A stretch of 64,000 bases of DNA from Jiella pelagia. Its GTDB lineage: Bacteria; Pseudomonadota; Alphaproteobacteria; Rhizobiales; Rhizobiaceae. How positions within the stretch are numbered: position 1 is the first letter of the stretch; every line of letters starts with the position of its first letter. The notes under the pieces were generated by a model. It searched no databases. It had not been told where the DNA came from and saw only the letters and a program-made list of their open reading frames with translations. The DNA lies in contig NZ_CP114029.1 in assembly GCF_026898155.1 (NCBI RefSeq), forward strand, positions 2,646,001 through 2,710,000. Direction: 5' to 3'. This document shows positions 1-9,474 of the stretch, piece after piece. A program made the translations under genes and the position numbers.

Positions 1-150
1 TGCAACCCGAACCTTCTCGAAGATCGGCGATGACCGCCAGCGCTACCGTCGGCCGCGCGCTGCGCTACGCCGAAGGCTCCGCACGCGGCCTCCTACACCA
101 CCACCAAGGACACGGCCGGCTGTTTTCCTTTGTCGGGAGAGCGGCCGGGA

Positions 151-1650
151 ATGTTTGCCGTGGAAGTCTACGCCTCCGTGCGCCGTTTCGTTCATCTCGA
201 GGGCAACAGTCAGCGCGAGGCGGCGAAGGTCTTTGGCCTGAGCCGCGATACGGTTTCGAAGATGTGCCGGTTCTCGGTTCCACCTGGGTATACGCGAACG
301 AAGCCGGTTGGAAAGCCGAAGCTCGGCACGCTCCTGCCGATGATCGACGCGATTCTGGAGGCGGATCGCATGGCGCCGGTCAAGCAGCGCCATACCGCCA
401 AGCGGATCTTCGAGCGGCTTCGCGACGAGTATGGTTATGGCGGCGGGCTGACGGTGGTGAAGGATTATGTCCGGATCGCCCGCGGCCGCCAGCGCGAGAC
501 CTTCGTGCCGTTGGCGCACCCGCCCGGCCATGCGCAGGCCGACTTCGGCGAGGCGATCGGCGTGATCGGCGGCGTCCGGCAGAAGATCCACTTCTTCTGC
601 ATGGATCTGCCGCACTCGGACGCGCCGTTCGTGAAGGCCTATCCGGCCGAGACGACGGAAGCGTTCCTCGACGGTCACGTGTCGGCCTTCGACTTCTTCG
701 GCAAAGTGCCGCTGTCGATCCTCTACGACAACACCACGCTGGCGGTGGCGAAGATCTGCGGCGACGGTCGCCGTGAGCGAACCCGGGCCTTCACGGAACT
801 CCAGAGCCACTACCTCTTCGCCGATCGCTTCGGCCGCCCTGGAAAGGGGAACGACAAAGGCAAAGTCGAGGGGCTGGTGAAGTACGTCCGGTCGAACTTC
901 ATGACGCCGATCCCGCATGCAGCGAGCTTTGATGACCTGAACGCCATGCTGGCCGAGCGATGCCGCCGACGGCAAGGCGAACGGGCCGGACGCCATAACG
1001 AGACGATCGGCGAGCGGCTCGTCGCCGATCTGGCGGCCTTCAAGGACCTGCCGGCGACACCGCTCGAGCCGTGCGAGAAGCGGATCGCCCGGGTCTCGTC
1101 GACCTCGCTGGTCCGATACCGGTGCAACGACTACTCGGTCCCGACGACCTACGGCTTCCGGGATGTCCTGGTAAAGGCCTTCGTCGACGAGGTGGTGATC
1201 CTGTGTGGCGGCGAGGAAATCGCCCGCCATCGGCGCGACTATCGCACCGGGACCTTCGTCTTCGACCCGTTGCACTACCTGGCGCTGATCGAGACCAAGC
1301 CGAACGCGCTCGACCAGGCCGCGCCACTCCAGGGCTGGGATCTGCCGGAAGCCTTCCAGCATCTTCGCCATCTCCTGGAAGCCCGCATGGGCAACCGCGG
1401 CAAACGGGAGTTCATCCAGGTGCTGCGGCTGATGGAGACGATACCGATGCCGATCGTCACCGACGCGGTGACGGAAGCGATCCGGCTCGGGGCCATCGGG
1501 TTCGATGCCATCAAGCTGATCGCTCTCGCCCGGATCGAGCACCGCCCTGCGCGTCTCGATCTGGCGGCCTATCCGCATCTGCCGAAGATGGACGTCAGGA
1601 CGACGGCCGCGGCTGACTACGCCGTCCTCATTCCCGGGCGGGCGGCATGA
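151..1650 (+). CDS. istA: IS21-type transposase IstA
   Basis: This is the DDE transposase of an IS21 element, about 499 residues, normal for the family. The N-terminus carries a helix-turn-helix (SQREAAKVFGLSRDTVSKM, about residues 22-40) for end binding. The integrase core shows the three acidic positions in the motifs HAQADFGEA, ILYDNTTLAV and KGKVEGLVKY. ATG 151 is chosen over TTG 130 because purine-rich GGGAGAG and CGGGA lie just upstream and the protein then begins MFAVEVYASVRR, as relatives do. The stop overlaps the istB start (ATGA), indicating translational coupling. Confidence 0.93.
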   Translation: MFAVEVYASVRRFVHLEGNSQREAAKVFGLSRDTVSKMCRFSVPPGYTRTKPVGKPKLGTLLPMIDAILEADRMAPVKQRHTAKRIFERLRDEYGYGGGLTVVKDYVRIARGRQRETFVPLAHPPGHAQADFGEAIGVIGGVRQKIHFFCMDLPHSDAPFVKAYPAETTEAFLDGHVSAFDFFGKVPLSILYDNTTLAVAKICGDGRRERTRAFTELQSHYLFADRFGRPGKGNDKGKVEGLVKYVRSNFMTPIPHAASFDDLNAMLAERCRRRQGERAGRHNETIGERLVADLAAFKDLPATPLEPCEKRIARVSSTSLVRYRCNDYSVPTTYGFRDVLVKAFVDEVVILCGGEEIARHRRDYRTGTFVFDPLHYLALIETKPNALDQAAPLQGWDLPEAFQHLRHLLEARMGNRGKREFIQVLRLMETIPMPIVTDAVTEAIRLGAIGFDAIKLIALARIEHRPARLDLAAYPHLPKMDVRTTAAADYAVLIPGRAA

Positions 1651-2526
1651 CCGACAAGTCGACACCCGACACCATGCCGAGGGGAACGACGGGCGGCACG
1701 CCGCAGGTCCTGCTCGCCCACCACCTCAAGCAGTTGAAGCTGCCGACGGTACTGCGGGAACATGACAAGGTCGCTCGTGAATGTGCCCGCGACGGCGTCG
1801 ACCATTCCCGTTACCTGCTGCGCCTGATCGAGCTGGAACTGATCGACCGGGAGCGGCGGACGGTCGAGCGCCGGATCAAGGCAGCACGGTTCCCGGCCGT
1901 CAAAAGCTTCGACACCTTCGACTTCACCGCGATCGCGACCCTCAACAAGATGCTGGTGCTGGAACTGGCGCGGTGCGAGTTCATCCTTCGCCGGGAGAAC
2001 GTGATCGCGCTGGGCAATTCCGGCACGGGCAAGACGCACGCCGTCCTGGCTCTCGGCCTGGCCGCCTGCCAGAAGGGCTTCACCGTCGCCTTCACGACCG
2101 CCGCCGCGCTCGTCCATCAACTTATGGAAGCCCGCGACGAACGTCGTCTCCTGAAGACGCAGCGCGACCTGCAATCCGTCAAATTGCTGATCGTCGACGA
2201 GCCTCGGCTACGTGCCGCTGTCGCCCACGGGCGCCGAGCTTCTGTTCGAAGTCTTCTCCCAGCGATACGAGCGGGGTTCGACGATTGTGACCTCAAACCT
2301 GCCCTTTGAAGACTGGACAAGCGTCCTGCATTCCGAGCGGCTGACCGGCGCGCTGCTGGATCGCCTCACGCATCACGTCCACATCCTGACGATGAACGGC
2401 GACAGCTACCGGCTCAAGCAGTCGTCGGGCCGCCGCCGTTCTTCTGCCGTCGACAAACCGGCGGAGCAAAACCAGGCCACCGGCGACGCCGTCGATCCGG
2501 ACACCGGCGAAATCTCCGCAACCTGA
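1647..2526 (+). CDS. istB: IS21-type ATPase IstB (frame broken at 2199)
   Basis: IstB is the AAA+ helper ATPase that acts with IstA in target selection. Walker A is visible as GNSGTGKTHAVLAL and Walker B as LLIVDE. The frame breaks at GAGCCTC 2199-2205. Deleting one base gives DELGYVPLSPTGAELLFEVF, the expected IstB continuation, and an intact protein of 292 residues ending at 2526. The C-terminal part (SQRYERGSTIVTSNLPFEDW) is well conserved. The lesion is one of the GAGCTC-linked insertions seen throughout this window, so the gene may be intact in the organism. Confidence 0.88.
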
Positions 2527-2543
2527 TCCTCCATCCTGATCGC

Positions 2544-2583
2544 CGACGTACGAAGGGGCCCGATCGGGCCCCTTCGTACGTCG
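2544..2583. terminator. Perfect 40-bp palindrome after istB
   Basis: Positions 2544-2583 are a perfect palindrome with no loop, centred on the GATC at 2562-2565. It starts 17 bases after the istB stop. A GC-rich 20-bp stem at this place would act as a transcription terminator in either direction, though no T-tract follows. It may instead be part of the IS end. Confidence 0.6.
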
Positions 2584-3014
2584 CGCCTGCCATCGCCGTG
2601 GCCGACTCTTACTCCGCCCAACTGGCCTGGAATTGCTCCGTCGTTGACACTCCTGTTCGGCCAGCCGGTGAAGTGGTCTTCCTCGACCCCTGAAGCTGCC
2701 AAACTCCGCGCAAGTCGTGGCCGGCCGGTTGTCGGTCGTCGATGAGACCGGAGCGACGGACATCCTGGGGCTCTTCAGCTGGTCTCTGTGCTTGGCATCG
2801 GTTCTCGCCGGAAGAGCACCCGACCACATCGCGGGTTGCATTTTTGTTCTTTTTATGTTCTTTAGCCGGGAGGGGACGTAAGGGTGACAGATCCCGTTCA
2901 CCGGGGCGAACGGCTGGGAAAGTCAAAGGGGACAGATCCCATGGGGCTTGTAGACGGAGTGGCGAGATGACCGCCCCGGCGGGACCGGGGCATGGAGAAG
3001 CAACGGGGGACGTC
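2584..3014. other. IS right end and dinB upstream region
   Basis: No gene is supported here. The first part is the right end of the IS element. A short AT-rich stretch (2838-2866) is the only obvious promoter-like segment before dinB. A nine-base direct repeat ACAGATCCC occurs at about 2888 and 2931 within GGGACAGATCCC-like sequence. Confidence 0.5.
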
Positions 3015-4109
3015 ATGGAGACCTCGGCGTGCGCCCGGCCGCGCAAGATCATCCATGTCGACATGGACGCCTTCTACGCCTCGGTGGAGCAAAGGGACGA
3101 TCTCGGGCTCCGCGGCAAGCCCGTTGCGGTCGGTGGCTCGGCCGAGCGGGGCGTCGTCGCAGCGGCGAGCTACGAGGCGCGCGCGTTCGGCGTGCGCTCG
3201 GCCATGCCCTCCGTCACCGCGAAACGGCGCTGCCCGGACCTTATCTTCGTGAAGCCGCGTTTCGATGTCTACAAGGCTGTCTCGGCACAGATCCGCGCGA
3301 TTTTCGCCGAGCACACCGATCTCATCGAACCCCTCTCGCTGGACGAGGCCTATCTCGACGTCACCGCCAACAAGCAGGCGATCGCCTCGGCAACCACGAT
3401 CGCGGAGATCATTCGCCGCCGCATCCGCGAGACGACGGGCCTGACCGCCTCCGCCGGCGTTTCTTACAACAAGTTCCTCGCCAAGCTCGCCTCCGACCAC
3501 CGCAAGCCCGACGGGCTCTTCGTCGTCACGCCGGCTCTGGGCGAGAGCTTCGTTGCGAACCTGCCCGTCGGTCGCTTCCACGGCATCGGTCCGGCAACCG
3601 CCGCCAGGATGGAGCGCCTCGGCATCCACACGGGAGTCGACCTCAAGGCGCAGTCCCTCGCCTTCCTGCGGGAGCACTTCGGCAAGATCGGACCCTACTA
3701 CTTTGGCATCTCCCGCGGCATCGACGAGCGTCCGGTCCGGGCAAACCGCATTCGCAAGTCGGTCGGGGCGGAGAACACCTTTTCGGCCGACCTTCATTCG
3801 CAGGACGCGATGCGTGAGGCGCTCGGGCCGATCCTCGACAAGGTCTGGCGTCATTGCGAGGCGACGGGAACGCGCGGTCGGACGGTGACGCTGAAGGTGA
3901 AATATGCCGACTTCCGGCAGATCACCCGCGCCGTCTCCTCGCCGCAGCCCGTCACGTCCCGGATGTCCATCGAGCAGGCGGCATTCCGGCTGCTTGGCGA
4001 GCTTCCGGCGGATCCTCGCGGGGTCCGGCTGCTCGGCGTGACATTGTCGGGCCTGACCACCGAAGCTTTGATGCGAACCGATACGATCCAGTTCGCGTTG
4101 CCGCTTTGA
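3015..4109 (+). CDS. dinB: DNA polymerase IV (Y family)
   Basis: This is a translesion DNA polymerase, 364 residues, close to the usual 350-360. The catalytic palm motif HVDMDAFYASVEQRD lies at about residues 14-28 and the second acidic pair appears as EPLSLDEAYLDVT. The helix-hairpin-helix region (GRFHGIGPATAARMERLG) and a C-terminal little-finger domain follow. ATG 3015 is preferred because the conserved core begins shortly after it and GGGGGA precedes it; upstream in-frame codons look non-coding. It ends at a TGATG that overlaps the next reading frame. Typical of the second dinB copies found in Hyphomicrobiales. Confidence 0.95.
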   Translation: METSACARPRKIIHVDMDAFYASVEQRDDLGLRGKPVAVGGSAERGVVAAASYEARAFGVRSAMPSVTAKRRCPDLIFVKPRFDVYKAVSAQIRAIFAEHTDLIEPLSLDEAYLDVTANKQAIASATTIAEIIRRRIRETTGLTASAGVSYNKFLAKLASDHRKPDGLFVVTPALGESFVANLPVGRFHGIGPATAARMERLGIHTGVDLKAQSLAFLREHFGKIGPYYFGISRGIDERPVRANRIRKSVGAENTFSADLHSQDAMREALGPILDKVWRHCEATGTRGRTVTLKVKYADFRQITRAVSSPQPVTSRMSIEQAAFRLLGELPADPRGVRLLGVTLSGLTTEALMRTDTIQFALPL

Positions 4110-4390
4110 TGCGAGACGGAGCCCTCTTGGCGATCGCGGACGTCCATCGCGGACGCGAGGAGATCGGCGCGTATTTCGACGCGATGGAGCGAGACTGGGA
4201 GCCTCTCTCCTACAAGCCGCAGACCTTCATCGAGCAGGGCGACGAGGTGGCGGTCTTCTCGATCGCGTGAGTTCGCGCCAAGACCGCCCGCAGCGGGGTC
4301 AGCCCTTGATGGACCTTCGAAGGCAATTGCTTCAAGAAAGTGGTCAAGGTTTACGAAGGCGCTGATGGCGATGACACCGGACTGAAGCGG
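4109..4390 (+). pseudogene. NTF2/SnoaL-like domain remnant
   Basis: A short frame starting at the TGATG overlap with dinB encodes about 53 residues with IGAYFDAMERDWEPL and FIEQGDEVAVF, the pattern of the NTF2-like (SnoaL) fold. It stops at 4270, half way through the domain. Downstream, another frame still reads RAKTARSGVSP and then FKKVVKVYEGAD, which resembles the missing second half. I read it as a decayed NTF2-like gene with several lesions. The GAGCCTC at 4199 fits the frame and is probably native. Family assignment is from motif memory only. Confidence 0.45.
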
Positions 4391-4564
4391 TCCCAATTGT
4401 CGGAGCGCGGCAGGTCACCGGCGATCGATCAGAGGTCCCACCGCCAAATCGATATGACTAACCGATATTCCAGCTCGACGATCCTCACCGGTTGTTTGTC
4501 GACAGGTCGCGGCTGGAGGGCTTGGGGATGGGCGCAGGTAACCGGCGGCGGACCGACCGGCTGC

Positions 4565-4813
4565 TTATGCTGCGCTGCGAGCCGGAGCGAAACGACGTCG
4601 AGCGACATCAGCAAGTTGCGCCTGCCGTTCGAGAATGGGCTCGCAATTGCGACAGAAGTTCAAACCGGCCTTTCGCTCGATCCGACAGACGGCCTCGACG
4701 AAGAACCTTCGGCAGGCGGCCCTTTCCATCGGTGGCTCGCGGTTGCGGGCGCCGTCGGCGAACAGATGCTTCAGGAACCGCCAGCGCTTGGGGGCGGCAC
4801 CAGGGATCGTCAC
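4565..4813 (-). pseudogene. IS5-type transposase C-terminal remnant
   Basis: The minus strand encodes WRFLKHLFADGA and later FFVEAVCRIERKAGL. This resembles the part of IS5-family transposases that precedes the conserved VLPRRWVVERTF block, which itself is missing or scrambled here. It covers about 80 residues and lacks the catalytic core. With the IS21 element and the NTF2-like remnant nearby, it fits a decayed insertion site. The call rests on a short motif match. Confidence 0.4.
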
Positions 4814-4985
4814 GGAACCGGCACCGTTCGGAGTGGGCGGCTGCGGGCAGATTGACCGTCAACGTACGCCCCGCTGCGATGGTTGACTGGGGGCCACATC
4901 ACGATCGGGAGTCACGATCGGCCATCCCCGCAGGCGGCTTGCACAGGGACTTTCTTCGCAGCCGACAAGGCGGGAAGCGTGCAGG

Positions 4986-5003
4986 TCTCCCCTGTTCAGG
5001 GGA
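4986..5003. promoter_or_regulatory. Candidate operator, copy 1 (kinase-regulator genes)
   Basis: TCTCCCCTGTTCAGGGGA contains the inverted arms TCCCCTG and CAGGGGA around two central bases. The same 18-mer, differing only at three central bases, occurs at 7996-8013 before the lipoprotein gene. It lies about 60 bases before the probable kinase start. I infer a binding site for the neighbouring response regulator. Confidence 0.45.
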
Positions 5004-5061
5004 GGAAGAATGGGTAGGATTGAGCGATAGTCTGCTGTCTAGACCCGGCGAGATCTGTCCC

Positions 5062-7150
5062 TTGACGCCCATTCGAACATTTATCTGTGCCCTTCTACTC
5101 GTTTCGACGGGGGCGACCCTTACGGTAGCGATCGCGCTCGGTCTTTCCGGCTTTGATCGCTCCGGTTACGGATCGCCCCGGGTGATCGTCGCGGCAGGGG
5201 AGCGCACGCCCATCACGCCGGCCGATCTCATCGAAGAGCCGGACGTCCTGCCCGAACGGGTGGCGCAGGTCGCGTTCTTCTCGCGTCAGAGTGATCTTGC
5301 ACGCGCGATGCAGGTGCCGGGCGCACAGGTGGAAACACGGGACGCAACCGACAAGGTGCTTCTTTCCGACGTCCGGGAACGGATGCTGGGGGATCTGCCC
5401 TTCGTCTTCTGGTTCCAGGTGCTGATCGGGGCCGTCAGCATCCTGATCGGAGCATGGGTCGTCGGACTTCGGCCATCCGACTGGGGCGCCCGCATGTTCG
5501 CACTGCTCGGACTGTTCCTGCCGGCCTTCGCCATGCCGGCAGCGATCTACAGCACCCGGCCCCTGGCCATGGACGGAGCACTCTTCGAAACGCTCAGCAT
5601 CCTCAACCATTTCGGCGCATGCGCTTTCGGTGCGGCGCTGGTCTGCCTGTTCCTGGCCTATCCTCGCCAACTCGCCCCCCCACCGATCTTTGCCGCCGTC
5701 TTCGCGCTCACCGGCATCCTGTTCGTCCTGGACGTCCTGCCCATCCTGCCGGTGACAATCCATCACGCCACCGTGGCGGTGCAGATGCTGGTCGCGATCG
5801 TCGCGGCCATGATCCAGTGGTGGCTGAGCCGCAGACGGCCGGTGGACCGGGCGGGCCTGCGCTGGTTTCTGACGACGACCCTCGTCGGCGCCGGCCTGTT
5901 CATCGCTTTGCGGGCAATGCCGCCCGTCTTGGGGATGGGCGACAACTTCGTCATCTCGCAGGGTTATGCGTTCGGGTTGTTCCTCACCGTCCATCTCGGG
6001 CTCGCCGCCGGGCTTGCCCGGTATCGCCTCTTCGAGCCTCAATGCCTTCGCCTATCGCGTCTGGTTCTGGTTTGCGGGCATCCTTCTCGTTCTGACGATC
6101 GATCTCGGGCTCGTCGTCTGGCTGAACACGCAAGCGTGGACGTCCCTCCCTGTCGCCATCGTGGTCGCGGGTCTGCTCTATTTTCCGCTTCGCCAGCATG
6201 TCCTCGAGCGGATCTTCACCCCGAAACGAGCCGCGTTCACACGATCGTCGGAGATCGTCGATCTCGTCTTCACACGCGAGGCCGAGCAGCGGGACGAGAA
6301 GTGGGACACGCTTCTCGCCTCGCTGTTCGATCCGCTCCAGAGCGAACGGGACACCGCGAGCCCCGTCACGGTGCCGCGGGCAAGCGGCGACGGCTCCATG
6401 CTCCTCGTTCCGAGTTTCGCCGGTCTCGACGCCCGACGGTTGCGGCTTGCCGCTCGGGGGCGCCGGCTCTTCGGCCCGGAGGATATCCGTGCAATCGAGA
6501 CGCTTCTGGACCTTGGCCGGATCGTCGAGGAAGGCCGGGCCGCCTACAAGCTCGGCGTCGTCGCCGAGCGCGACCGGATATCGCGGGACCTGCACGATCA
6601 TCTCGGCGCGCAGCTCCTCTCAGCGCTCCACACCGCGGATGCCGGCGAGAAGGATGAGCTGCTCCGACGCACGCTGTCCGAGCTGCGGATGATCGTCAGC
6701 GAGGAGGGATCGGGCGAACAGAGCTTCGCCGACGTCATGGCCGATCTTCGCGCGGAGATCGCCGATCGGCTGTCGCTCGTCGGCATTGCCCTCGACTATC
6801 GTGTCATCGGGGAAGATGCCCTGCTGCCGGCGGCGGCTGTGAGTGCCCTGCGGGCGACGCTCCGGGAACTTGTGAGCAACGTCATCAAGCACGCGGATGC
6901 GAGCGTGGTGTCCATCTGCGCCCATGTGAAGGAGGGCAGGGTCACGCTCGACGTCACCGATAACGGTCGCGGCTTCGAACAGGAAGCCCTCAACGGTCCC
7001 GGCCGCGGCATGCCCAACCTGAAGACGCGCGCGGCAGCGCTGGGTGGCAGCATCGTCTTTGCGCCGGCCGGCGCACTCGATGGCATCGCCGGTGTCGCCG
7101 CGCGACTGAGATTCCCGCTTCACCAACCCATCGCGGCCTCCCTCCCATGA
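5062..7150 (+). CDS. Membrane sensor histidine kinase (frame broken at 6034)
   Basis: This is a NarX/DesK-type sensor kinase of 695 residues once GAGCCTC 6034-6040 is read as GAGCTC (RLFELNAFAYRVW). An N-terminal membrane segment (ICALLLVSTGATLTVAIAL) is followed by a roughly 90-residue extracytoplasmic region, then seven or so membrane helices. The HisKA_3 dimerisation helix carries the phospho-acceptor His in ERDRISRDLHDHLGAQL. The ATPase domain has the N box RELVSNVIKHAD and G box DVTDNGRGF. The start is uncertain: TTG 5062 is used because upstream in-frame codons look non-coding. It overlaps the regulator gene by 4 bases. The signal sensed is unknown. Confidence 0.85.
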
Positions 7151-7807
7151 GCCATCGCCTCCTCGTCATCGAAGACGTTGCCGCTGCCCGCGATCACCTC
7201 GTCCAGCTCGCGCGACGCGCACTCGACGTTCAGCCTGAGAACATCGTCACGGCCGCCACGTTCTCACAAGCCCGTGCGGCCGTCCTGTCGGCCGTCGAGG
7301 CCAATCTGCCCTTCAAGATGGCGCTGATCGACATTGCGCTCCCCGATGGCTGTGGCATCGATGCCCTGCGCGATCTGCGAACGGCCTTTCCGGAGACGAT
7401 CTGCATCATGACCACGGTCATGGCGGCGGATTCGACGATCGTCTCGGCTTTGGCGGGCGGCGCGCAAGGGTATCTCTTGAAGGGCCAGCGCGACGACCTC
7501 ATCGTTCGCCAGCTGCGCCTGATGGAAAGCGGCGTTCCGGCCATATCGCCGTCGATCGCCCGGCGGATCATCGAGCATTTTCGCACGCGCCCACCGATGA
7601 GCGAGACGGACGACAAGCTGACCCCGCGAGAGCGCTGTGTTCTCTCCGTGATCGCCAAGGGCGCGCGCGTCGCGGACGCTGCGCGCGAGGCTCGGCATCG
7701 CCGAGACGACAGTGGCGAGCCACGTCAAATCGATCTATCTCAAGCTCGGCGTCTCGTCGCGTGCCGAGGCGACCCTTGCGGCCACGCGGATGGGCCTCGT
7801 CGGCTGA
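7147..7807 (+). CDS. LuxR-family response regulator (frame broken at 7687)
   Basis: This is a NarL/FixJ-type regulator, 219 residues after correcting GAGGCTC 7687-7693 to GAGCTC. The receiver domain has the acidic pair in LLVIED, the phospho-acceptor Asp in MALIDIALPDGCG and the conserved Lys in GYLLKGQRDD. The corrected C-terminal LuxR helix-turn-helix reads LTPRERCVLSVIAKG, then RELGIAETTVASHVKSIYLK. Without the correction the DNA-binding helix is destroyed. The overlap with the upstream kinase shows they form one two-component pair. The Slam/lipoprotein genes just downstream are likely targets. Confidence 0.88.
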
Positions 7808-7995
7808 CGACCCCGGGCCTGGGGCTCGCCCGATCTCTCATCGCCCGGAAAGTCTGCGCAAGGACACGCAATTTTCTCTGTAAGGGCGCATGGCCCGGCC
7901 TCGCCCGCATGGCCTGGGATCGAGCCAATGTCATCCCGCAAATCGGTGAGGCGGAAAAGCAATGGTCGGCCGTTCTGCCGACCCGCGGCCATTCT

Positions 7996-8013
7996 TCTCC
8001 CCTGTAGCGGGGA
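7996..8013. promoter_or_regulatory. Candidate operator, copy 2 (lipoprotein-Slam genes)
   Basis: TCTCCCCTGTAGCGGGGA is identical to the site at 4986-5003 except at three central bases. It lies 59 bases before the lipoprotein start. No other copy was noticed in the window by eye. I infer co-regulation of the two gene pairs. Confidence 0.45.
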
Positions 8014-8072
8014 TGCGACCCTCCCGCAGGCCTGATTGAACGGTTCCCGCAACGTCAAGAGGGGAACCGGAC

Positions 8073-9128
8073 ATGCGCGTAGGTCTAATTTTCGCAACGC
8101 TCGCTACGGCAGGCATTCTCGCAGGCTGCTCGAGTTCCGGTTCGTCCGGCAGATCGGCTTCGATCGATCTGGGTGGCCCAGGTCCCGACGGCGGCGGCGG
8201 CGGCGGCGGCGGCACCGGCGGTGGCGGCACTGGTGGCGGCGGCGGCTCGAATGACGCCGAAGGCTCCGTGATGGCCGCGACACGCACCTATTCCGGCAGC
8301 ATCGCGACTTCGACCTATGGCCAGCCGACCGGGCGCAACGCCACAGGCGGCGTGCTGGCGTTCCTGAAAGAGGAAACGAACGGAACCTCGATCACCGGAT
8401 CGCCGCAGGAGGTCGCGATCCTCGAGGGCGAATCGGGCGGCGCCATTCCGCAGGACGGGGCGGAAGACTTCGCTCGCATGGAAATCGCGCCCGCGATCGG
8501 ATCTCCGGCAAGGGTCCTGGCAGAACAGGGTGGTGAGCGCACGACCTATGTCGAGATCTCCAGCACCACCGGCGATACGAAGCAGCTGAGCTATGTCGAC
8601 TACGACTATGTGCGGGCGGGCAATGCCCAGGTCCTGCCCTTCGGCAATGGCGTGGGCCAGGAGACGGCATTCTACGGTGCGAAGGATCCGAGCGTTGCAC
8701 GGCCGACGACGATGAACGGAACGGCGACCTATGTCGGCGGCCTCGGCGCGACGGTGTTCTCCGGCGGCGAGCGCAATGCCATGACCGGCCGCACGACACT
8801 CAACGCCGATTTCGACAATGCCTCGATCGCCGGCAAGGTCGACGGGATCCTGCTGACGACCGGCAATGGCGGTGGTGTGGCGGGCTCCACTTACGAACTC
8901 CTGATGGAAAATGGCAGCATAGCCGGCGCCGACTACAACGGAACGATCCGCGCGGTCGACATCGAGACCGGCGCCACCGTCATCGACAGCGCTGGTGGTC
9001 GCAGCACGTTCAATGGCGGCTTCTACGGACCAGGCGCCGAGGAAACGGCCGGCATCATCGATATCCAGGGCACTCAAGGCGGCAACGCCATTGATATCAT
9101 CGGCGCCTACAACGGCGAAAAGCAGTGA
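8073..9128 (+). CDS. Surface lipoprotein, probable Slam substrate
   Basis: A 351-residue lipoprotein. The signal peptide (MRVGLIFATLATAGI) ends in the lipobox LAGC, so Cys 19 or so is lipidated. A low-complexity Gly/Thr linker of about 25 residues follows, as in TbpB-like surface lipoproteins. The C-terminal part shows NADFDNASIAGKVDG and STFNGGFYGPGAEETAGI, the pattern of the transferrin-binding-protein-B-like eight-stranded barrel. The next gene encodes a Slam-type translocator, which in known systems moves such lipoproteins to the cell surface. The ligand is unknown. An AAGAGGGGA Shine-Dalgarno precedes the ATG. Confidence 0.82.
   Translation: MRVGLIFATLATAGILAGCSSSGSSGRSASIDLGGPGPDGGGGGGGGTGGGGTGGGGGSNDAEGSVMAATRTYSGSIATSTYGQPTGRNATGGVLAFLKEETNGTSITGSPQEVAILEGESGGAIPQDGAEDFARMEIAPAIGSPARVLAEQGGERTTYVEISSTTGDTKQLSYVDYDYVRAGNAQVLPFGNGVGQETAFYGAKDPSVARPTTMNGTATYVGGLGATVFSGGERNAMTGRTTLNADFDNASIAGKVDGILLTTGNGGGVAGSTYELLMENGSIAGADYNGTIRAVDIETGATVIDSAGGRSTFNGGFYGPGAEETAGIIDIQGTQGGNAIDIIGAYNGEKQ
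8190..8246 (+). repeat. Low-complexity GGC tract encoding a polyglycine linker
   Basis: A run of GGC/GGT triplets encodes nearly pure glycine with a few threonines, directly after the lipidation signal. It gives the lipoprotein a flexible tether. Such tracts vary in length between strains by slippage. Confidence 0.85.
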
Positions 9129-9474
9129 GATCGCCGGGTCGCATGCGTGCGCCCCCATCGCATCGGCCTGGGTATCGAACCCGATCCAGGCCGAAAGCGA
9201 CCCGGTGATCGAAGCGGCCGGAGCGAGTTGCGTGGGTCCTGTCGGACTTTACACGGCTCTGGCCGAGCGGGCGCGGCGGCCGCTGTGGGCCGCCGCGCCT
9301 CCATGGTGCAAGGGACGGTTTCCGCCCGATCCGGTTTGCGATCGCCACGACGCTCCCGACGCCCTTCTGTCCGCTCGCCCACCGGTCGACCAACGGATGC
9401 AACCCCGACGAACGCCCCGATTGATCCGGCGAGTGCCGGATCAATCGGATCGAATGAACAGCGAGGCTTTGACG
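9129..9474. other. Lipoprotein-Slam spacer with hairpin
   Basis: No gene is supported in this 346-base spacer. A perfect hairpin occupies 9419-9446 (12-bp arms GATTGATCCGGC and GCCGGATCAATC, four-base loop), ending eight bases before ATG 9454. No T-tract follows, so it may attenuate transcription or protect mRNA rather than terminate. Confidence 0.6.

Larger units (their letters stand above)
1..2649 (+). mobile_element. IS21-family insertion sequence (istA-istB)
   Basis: The istA/istB pair with a 4-base overlap is the hallmark of the IS21 family. The right end is placed at 2649 because the minus strand there reads TGTCAACGACGG, a plausible IS21-type terminus starting TGT. No matching left inverted repeat is visible in the first 150 bases, so the left end probably lies just outside the window. 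A long perfect palindrome follows istB. The element sits next to dinB and other transposon debris, so this is an insertion-prone junction. The right boundary is an inference from one end only. Confidence 0.7.
4391..5061. other. Transposon debris and kinase upstream region
   Basis: No intact gene is supported. It contains an IS5-like transposase remnant on the minus strand (4565-4813) and, near its right end, an 18-base palindromic motif (4986-5003) that recurs upstream of the lipoprotein gene. Confidence 0.5.

Noticed and set aside
43..1665. Long minus-strand frame opposite istA
   Set aside because: Antisense shadow without family motifs, typical of high-GC coding sequence.
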